From: Scleroderma bovista
Taxonomy: Eukaryota; Basidiomycota; Agaricomycetes; Boletales; Sclerodermataceae
Direction: 5' to 3'
Assembly (NCBI GenBank): GCA_037178675.1
Contig: JAYMGJ010000270.1
Span: 62,001 to 126,000 of the forward strand
DNA: 64,000 bases
The notes under the pieces: model-generated
What the model was told of the DNA's origin: nothing
What the model saw: only the letters and a program-made list of their open reading frames with translations
Database searches by the model: none
Translations under genes and position numbers: made by a program
Shown here: positions 58,073 through 64,000 of the stretch, one piece after another
Position numbering within the stretch: the first letter of the stretch is position 1
How the letters are laid out: each line of letters opens with the position of its first letter

Positions 58073-60242
58073 ATGGAAACTTCAGAAGGTTCTCAGTTCG
58101 TCTCCGCCTCATCCGTTCAAGAGGATGTGTCAACAGCTACGTCCCTCACTGCAGAAGAAGTCATCGCCCAGGCCGCTGAAATAATTCAAGGCCGGATTGA
58201 TGGCTTGAGAAGCACACGGGAGAAGGGTGTATGGTCGGAAGCAGTGTCAACTATCTGGGCCCAGGTGGTGCGTGGCAAATTTATCTGCAATCAATCAACT
58301 CACTGATTAGGATATGATAGCGCCGGGTCGAGAATGTCCTGCAGGAGTTACCTGCAGGATTCATTATACTGACTATCATCGTTGCTGCCGACCAGTTTAT
58401 GGAGGTGCCAGAGGTGATCCTGTCGACAGGGAAGTGGCCTCACTTCCCGGACATCGTTAACGCCACGGACCACGATATCCGGGACCATCCCTGGTTCCAA
58501 CTAGGCAAGCCGCAGAAGAAGGTGGACAAGGGAAAGAGGAGAGCGGTAGAGCCGTCGGGGAACAATGCAGTGGCAGGACCATCGGGGGTAAAGGAGACAG
58601 AGGTGCACGGCAGTCGTGGCCAAGTAGGTGAGCCCAGTGAAACTGAGGACTCACAAGCAGTGCCAGAAGGAAGCCGTGCCATCGAGGATGATGAGGTGCC
58701 TAGGGGCCGCAGTCGCAGTCGCAAGCCGAGGAAGCGTGCCCAATCCGTCGCAACGATCAACAGCGACGGTGATGATGAAGAAGCCTCATCGCAACCACGG
58801 CCAAAGCGACCAAGGCCAAACGTTCGCGACATGCAGACACCAGACGCAGGCTATGAGTGGGTGGATGACAAGGATCGCTGCATCAAGTGCGTACAGCGAG
58901 ATCGACGGTGTGCAGCGAACCCAGGCCGTGCTTGCTGGCAATGTTGCTGCAGCAAGATTGCATGCAGTATGATGACGGCAGTCAGAGCGAGGTCAAGGTC
59001 GCGTTCACAAGCACCGAGGAAACCTGCACCGCGTCGGCGTTCACCATCTGCGCCCTCAACGCTCAACCGAGGAAGGTCACAGCGTGCAAGTGCGTACAGT
59101 GAGATCGACGGTGTGCAGCGAACCCAGGCCGTGCTTGCTGGCAATGTTGCTGCAGCAAGATTGCATGCAGTATGATGACGGCAGTCAGAGCGAGGTCAAG
59201 GTCGCGTTCACAAGCACCGAGGAAACCTGCACCGCGTCGGCGTTCACCATCTGCGCCCTCAACGCTCAACCGAGGAAGGTCACAGCGTGCAAAAAGCCAA
59301 CGTCAGACCCCAGCACCAGCAGCGGCCAATCCGCCCAGGAAACCAAGTAAGTTGTTCATTATTCAAACAATTTAATATTATTTCTATCGATATTCCATCC
59401 AGTTTTTGATGGGGTACTGATCAATACTCCAGCATGGCTAGGGAAGACATCGAGGACGGCAAGTCCATCGTCAACGGCCGCCGGCAGTGGCACAAACCCT
59501 CCCACAACACCGGGAGACAGTATGAATACATCGAATGTACAAGATCTCGAGGAGGAGGTTGTCCGTTTGAGGGAAAAGCAGGCCGAAACGGAACGAAAGG
59601 TGGACGAAGCGAATGCAAGATTGGCCGTCGCGCTCGGAGAAGTCGCTAGCTTACGGCAGGTGGTTGAAGCGATGCGGGAACAGCTGTTCCCAACACCATC
59701 CCACCTTCAACGTCCGGCATCGCGGCAGGCATTTGCACCGACACAGCCGGCATCTGACTCAACATGTCCCGAGGTCTCGCAGTGCGCTCACCCCAGTCCG
59801 CCAAGCCCGTTGGCACTAGCGCCTACCACAATGCTGGAAGAAATGGCATCGTCCAACAATCCGTCCCGACATGGCTCGAGCGAGCCGACCGGCACCCATG
59901 GTATGCAGGTTGCACTGCACAACAATGCCTCAAGTCTGGAGGTGGCAACTCCAGGCTTGGTCGATGAAAGGGGTGCCAGCAAGCCAACTGGTGATAGCTA
60001 CGACTGGGCCCCACCACAAGGTAAGTCTGTCAATTACCAAGCCATGTGCTACTGATCACAAGATTGTGTTGTTGACAGCGATTTGTGATGAAGTGGCCGC
60101 AACCATAGAGACCGGCAATATTCCAGCAATCGAGGTCAGCCCGCCGGAAGATGGAGATGTTGGGCCAGCATCCGATATGGAGATTGGGAGTTCCGATGCC
60201 GATGCCGGGCATGATGCCGGTGTGCAAATGGAAACGGACTAA
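58073..60242 (+). pseudogene. Gene B-2, Zn2Cys6 and coiled-coil protein, duplication-broken
   Basis: Homologue of B-1. Exon 1 from ATG 58073 (EEVIAQAAEIIQGRIDG), intron from about 58270 to 58320, exon 2 with LQELPAGF, VAADQFMEVPE and DHDIRDHPWFQL, then a basic/acidic linker (KRPRPNVRD). The cysteine cluster (58879-58970) is CX2CX6CX7CX2CX6C with CIKC, CAANPGRAC and CWQC, followed by RARSRSRSQ. A 203-bp tandem duplication (58888-59293) shifts the frame, giving a stop at about 59175. Downstream exons remain: a coiled coil (LEEEVVRLREKQAETERKVD, 59540-59640), a Pro/Ser region and an acidic tail to the stop at 60242. Domain order matches B-1 throughout. Confidence 0.72.
58888..59293 (+). repeat. 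203-bp tandem duplication in gene B-2
   Basis: 58888-59090 and 59091-59293 differ at a single noticed base (C to T near 58900/59103). The period is 203, not a multiple of 3, so the second copy is out of frame. It duplicates most of the zinc cluster and the following Arg/Ser region. High identity means it is recent, or an assembly artefact. Confidence 0.95.
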
Positions 60243-60585
60243 TTTTCTTTTATCATACCTACGTCTTTTGTACAATTTCCGCTTCCTATTCCATGTATAC
60301 CATATACATCACATTGTAAAGTATATTTATGCATGTAGAGTTGTCCTTGTGAATCATTGACACAGCCTGAGAACTCTGTCAGAGACATGCCAGTAATGGT
60401 CTCAACCACAGCCATGAATGCATTGCCAATATGTCGCCGGCACATCCCAAATTTACCTGTGGAGTAACTTTTCAATGTTACTGATATACATGAATACCAA
60501 GAGCAGGCTAGATATGTCCTACAGATGTAACTATAATTGCCATGTATGGCGGCATCAAGTATTGGAAGGAGCAACATACTTTTAA
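60243..60585. other. No gene seen; B-2 3' flank
   Basis: AT-rich unique sequence between the B-2 stop and the next NGGCA array. A segment near 60430-60570 (CGCCGGCA...AATTTACCT, CCATGTATGGCGGCAT) recurs loosely at 60945-61040. Confidence 0.4.
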
Positions 60586-61215
60586 TCCACTGGCACAACA
60601 CAATCAGCAGAACATACAAGGGAGAACATACACTCGGCACTGCATCGGCACATACAATCGGCATACAATCGGCACAACCACCGGCAGCATTACATCCATG
60701 CCGCTGCAACAGTGATCAGCACTTGCATAACATTGGCACTTGCAAACCATTCGCACAAGACACTATCGGCACAGCAACATCGGCACAACATACCATCGGC
60801 ACAACATACCATCGGCACAACATACCATCGGCACAACATACCATCGGCACTACATACCATCGGCACTATACTATCGGCACATCACACTTGTGACACAGCA
60901 CACTATTGGCACTATGTACATGATACTATCCCAATCTTTCGCCGGCAAATGCAAGATTTACCTTTGCAGTAATTCTTCGATGTTACCGATATACATAAAT
61001 AGCAAGAGTATCTATAATTGCCGTGGATGGCGGCATTAGGTGTTGATTGAGGTAACATACTGTAATCAGCACAGCATTCCATTGGAACATGCATACGGTA
61101 GACAATCGGCACACACCCCAGCGGCAGGACATACATTTGTAATACCATCAGCACTTGTATAACATCGGCACTTGCCGATACCTTTGGCACAACACACTAT
61201 CAGCAAATCTTTCCA
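60586..61215 (+). repeat. NGGCAC array, 16-bp period at its core
   Basis: Core at 60775-60890 has perfect 16-bp units CGGCACAACATACCAT. Flanks carry looser TTGGCACT/TCGGCACA motifs, up to about 61215. Lies between genes B-2 and C-2. Confidence 0.85.
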
Positions 61216-61232
61216 GTGGTGAGATAAATGAA

Positions 61233-61240
61233 CTATATAT
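61233..61240 (+). promoter_or_regulatory. TATA box of gene C-2
   Basis: TATATATG 85-92 bp before the C-2 ATG (61325). Confidence 0.45.
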
Positions 61241-61324
61241 GGAAACCATTATTATATAATCATTCAATTGTGATTTCCATTCCACGTCAATTCCATCTTG
61301 TCAACTTGCATCTTTGCTACCGCT

Positions 61325-62625
61325 ATGCCACCTAAGTCTGTCAGATTTGATAGCGCAAGTCCGCGGAAATTGAGTGAGTAATTTCTCTCCTCTGAGCTGA
61401 TCTGCATGACATCGTTATCAGCCATTCCTGCACTGCCAGTGTGGCACCCGCCTCCATCCATTGTCGATGAACGCCTGCCATCAAGCATGGACTGGATGCC
61501 ACCCTCTCCCCCACGCCACGGGATGCGCACAGGTGAAACAAATGTGTCTGTGAGGAACAACGATGCAATGTCTGGGGACAGCAACAGACAAGCAACAGCG
61601 GCAAACAATCAGTTGCCAGCCCCCTCGCAATCAGCTCCGATCAACCTCCCTGGCCCTTCAGCACACGAGATGCATGCAGCAACCCCCACGACTAGATCCC
61701 AGGCTTGGATGCCACCGTCGCCTCCAATCGCTGCCAGTTCATCCAATGTGCCGTCTACCCTCACCATTCGGTCGCAGGCATCAATGCCACCCCCGGCAGC
61801 AATGCCAGCTACCCCATCGGTTCGGCCATCATCCCAAGGCACCCAACTGCAAGCATGGATGCCACCGTCGCCATCCCCCACGATGGCCGCATGGATCCCA
61901 CCCTCTCCAGTGCACGTGCCACGTATTGGGACGTCATCCCCATCAATGCCGGCATCCTCAGTCCTGGCATCACCGTCCAGCCTGGCATCACCATCCAGCC
62001 TGGCACCACCATCCAGCCTGGCATCACCATCGCTCCCGGCATTGCCATCGAGCCCAGCATCAAGCCAGCGGATTCCCACCTCCCCAATGGAGGCAGAATC
62101 ATCTCCTGAGGCTGTATCTGGATCGCATGCACGATTCCGGGAACATGTGCATGCAGAGGATGGTAAGTCAGTATTACTGCAGGAATTATGTGTATTTAAC
62201 AATCATCCAGTGGAATATTTTGAGATGGTGGACAGGATTAATGCATTGCATGAGCATTTGGATCCATTCCAGAGTGATGTGCTTTCATGTAAGTCTCTCT
62301 TGGGCTTGATCCATAGTATCAGTTGATCAGTTGTCATCTAGTGGCCTCTGCAAGGCAAGTTGCTACATCCGTCCCTCCTAGGAACTTGCCCGACCTACTC
62401 CCACTCGATGCCGGCCTTGATCACCCTATGATCGCGGCCTACATTCATTACGCAAACACGTTGCTCGACACCGCCAGGTTGTGGAGATCGGAAATGTGCC
62501 GGAGAGCGATGTTGGCAAATGTGCGGGATATGTTGGCTAGGTCAGCCCGACTTGGCGAGAATGGTGACATAATTGAGTCCGATCACCCTGAGGATGTGGT
62601 AGTATTAGATCCCTCCAAGCTGTAG
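61325..62625 (+). CDS. Gene C-2, KDZ companion, unknown
   Basis: Exon 1 (61325-61373, MPPKSVRFDSASPRKL), 48-bp intron 61374-61421, a long exon encoding a disordered region with repeated (A/D)WMPPSPP and SSLASPS motifs, an intron near 62163, a short helical segment (EYFEMVDRINALHEHLDPF), and a final exon from about 62340 with LPLDAGLDHPMIAAYIHYAN and VVVLDPSKL. The C-terminal block matches gene C-1. No lesion seen, so this is the best candidate for an intact companion gene. Convergent with gene A-2, whose end lies within a few tens of bases. Confidence 0.62.
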
Positions 62626-62639
62626 TTTTGTTACAGTAG

Positions 62640-64000
62640 TGCGGCAATAAAATCTTTCGGCACAAGACATGGCAGATTTGACAATAGCATTATTCTACAA
62701 GTATATTTGCGGCGTCTCTTTGGGCTGGGCGTAGGGACATCGGCATCGGGCCGCTTTGGCTGCCTTCTTTGCCGTTCCAGTTGACTAGGCCCGGCAACGG
62801 CATTGACATGTTGAGCCCTGGCAATCCGGCGTGTGCTGGCAGCCCGCTTCCCCTTGCCTCCAGAGTGTGTGGCATCATCATCCCCTGATCGACCACCCTC
62901 CATCCCATTTGTGTTGCCAATGGAATGCATAGTTAATTCACCAACTATCATTTGTCGGAATTGCTCAAATGGATATTGAAATAGGCAAACTTACATTCCA
63001 CCAGCGCATCGGCTGTGTTCTTTTTAACCCGGGGCTTTGGCTTCATCGGTCCATTAGCATTGACGTTGCCCGGATCCATATGTGCTTTTTCTTATATGAG
63101 AATACGTGCCATTTCCAAGTAATTGAGACCAATACCCACCTTGCTGTTTAGGTTCGGCTGGCTGCCGTGCCGTCAGTGCCGCTGATGCTCTTCGTCAAGA
63201 TGGTCCCACCGGCATAACAAAACCAAGCCCCACGCACCATTTTCCTTAGCATTATGTCCATCTGAGTCATCCTCTATATATAAACTTCATATTCTGACAA
63301 CAAAAATATTCAAAGGAACTGACCAGGCTGTTCAATGGGCATTGTATGGCTTGCTGACAGGGATGTTCCAAATGTAGGAGGATCAAATGCTTGGAATACG
63401 GATGGGGCGTACCATCATCCTGGTTTGACCGGCATTGGTTTTTGTTTGTTGCACTGGACTCCCTCTCCTCTGGGGCCTCTTCTTTTATGCATGTCAATGG
63501 TTGCATAACATGGTTGAAAGATCCATACCAATTGTGCGCCGCCTCTTCCAACTGCTTGCGAGTTCCACATCTCGTGCCGCAGGTTCTTTGAACCAGTCAA
63601 AACAAGTTGATAAAAGTATTCAGAGCTAACCTTTCAGGGGCGGCTTTGCTGCACTTATCATTCCGGCCACTGAGTCCTCACAATCTGATACTGGATCTTG
63701 TAATCCACCATCCATATCTCTCCATTTGTGAAATGTCAGTACATCTTCCGGATCTGTCACTTGCCTATCGCACCAGAATTCCAGTACCTTTGTAACTTCC
63801 TGATTTGTGAGCCGGGTCGGCTCTTTGAACTCCCAATGCCGCGGCAGGTACACAGATGAAATGTAGATACCGGTCTTTGCATGTATGGCAGCCCAAGGAA
63901 CACTGGCACTTGGCTTGCCGCATGCCTTGCCTGCGGCAAGGGGTCAATTCTCCGTCTATTTACAAGGAAGAACTTACGATAATGCCATGTCACAAAGGTC
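62640..64000 (-). CDS. Gene A-2, KDZ companion, C-terminal part
   Basis: Homologue of A-1 running off the right edge. Reading leftward from 64000: TFVTWHYR with a GTAAGT donor (63975 region), an exon with ACGKPSASVPWAAIHAKTG, SSVYLPRHWEFKEPTRL and VTKVLEFWCDRQVTDPEDV (matches A-1 VTQILEFWRRRQQIDPQDV), then an intervening stretch without clear coding (63050-63600) and a basic C-terminus (GGKGKRAASTRR, RQRRQPKR; about 62700-62930). Exon joins between 62950 and 63620 are not resolved. The N-terminal half is outside the window. Confidence 0.5.

Noticed and set aside
61563..62309. His/Arg-rich alternative-frame protein over gene C-2
   Set aside because: Shadow frame; only the Pro/Ser frame joins by good introns to the C-terminus conserved with gene C-1.
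58073..64000. Simple recent segmental duplication of the 38.9-49.8 kb genes
   Set aside because: DNA similarity is low while protein blocks and intron positions are kept, and gene B orientation relative to C differs.

Overview
The window reads as a transposon-dominated stretch of a basidiomycete (Agaricomycete-type) genome. The reasons are short 44-70 bp GT-AG introns, a KDZ-type transposase with its CxC2 cysteine cluster, a Plavaka (fungal CACTA-like) transposase, TET/JBP-like 2-oxoglutarate dioxygenase pieces, Ty1/copia and Ty3/gypsy elements, and a fungal dynamin-like GTPase remnant. No rRNA, tRNA, CRISPR array or clear housekeeping gene was seen. Almost every coding region is broken, and nearly all in-frame premature stops are TGA.

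Layout. 0-3.6 kb: the 3' end of a KDZ transposase (+), a 17-bp-period NGGCA satellite folded into large palindromes, and a convergent TET/JBP fragment (-). 4.2-7.8 kb: the 5' half of a copia element with one LTR and a half-tRNA primer site. 8.0-11.6 kb: an inverted 11-bp satellite and nested inverted-repeat elements. 11.7-13.8 kb: a segmental repeat, another NGGCA array and a second TET/JBP fragment. 13.8-16.1 kb: a 2.3-kb LTR-like repeat cutting a Plavaka gene (16.1-17.7 kb). 21-24.6 kb: the 3' half of a gypsy element. 25.6-27.2 kb: a dynamin-like pseudogene. 27.9-30.5 kb: long-period tandem repeats. 30.5-33.3 kb: the 5' part of a gypsy element split by a solo LTR. 33.3-51.3 kb: the most interesting block (below). 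51.4-52.6 kb: a 35/70-bp satellite. 52.6-56.0 kb: the 3' half of the copia family. 56.0-64 kb: a second, rearranged copy of the same companion-gene set.

The block at 33.3-51.3 kb contains, in order: a TET/JBP C-terminus (+), a CCGGTATGAC array, gene D (+), a nearly complete KDZ transposase (-), gene A (+), an LTR-like insertion and second array, gene C (-), gene B (+, Zn2Cys6 cluster plus coiled coil, broken by a solo LTR) and a third array. Divergent homologues of B, C and A recur at 58.1-64 kb, with A and C again convergent neighbours and B next to C. Near the left end KDZ and TET/JBP again face each other across an array. This suggests a large multigene KDZ-associated mobile unit carrying at least A, B and C, with a satellite family between its genes. 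That is an inference from two copies in one window. The insertion chronology is visible: the A/B/C/KDZ block is oldest, solo LTRs (family A) landed in gene B and in a gypsy element with 5-bp target duplications, and a 275-bp TG...CA element (family B) landed inside one of those LTRs with a 4-bp duplication.
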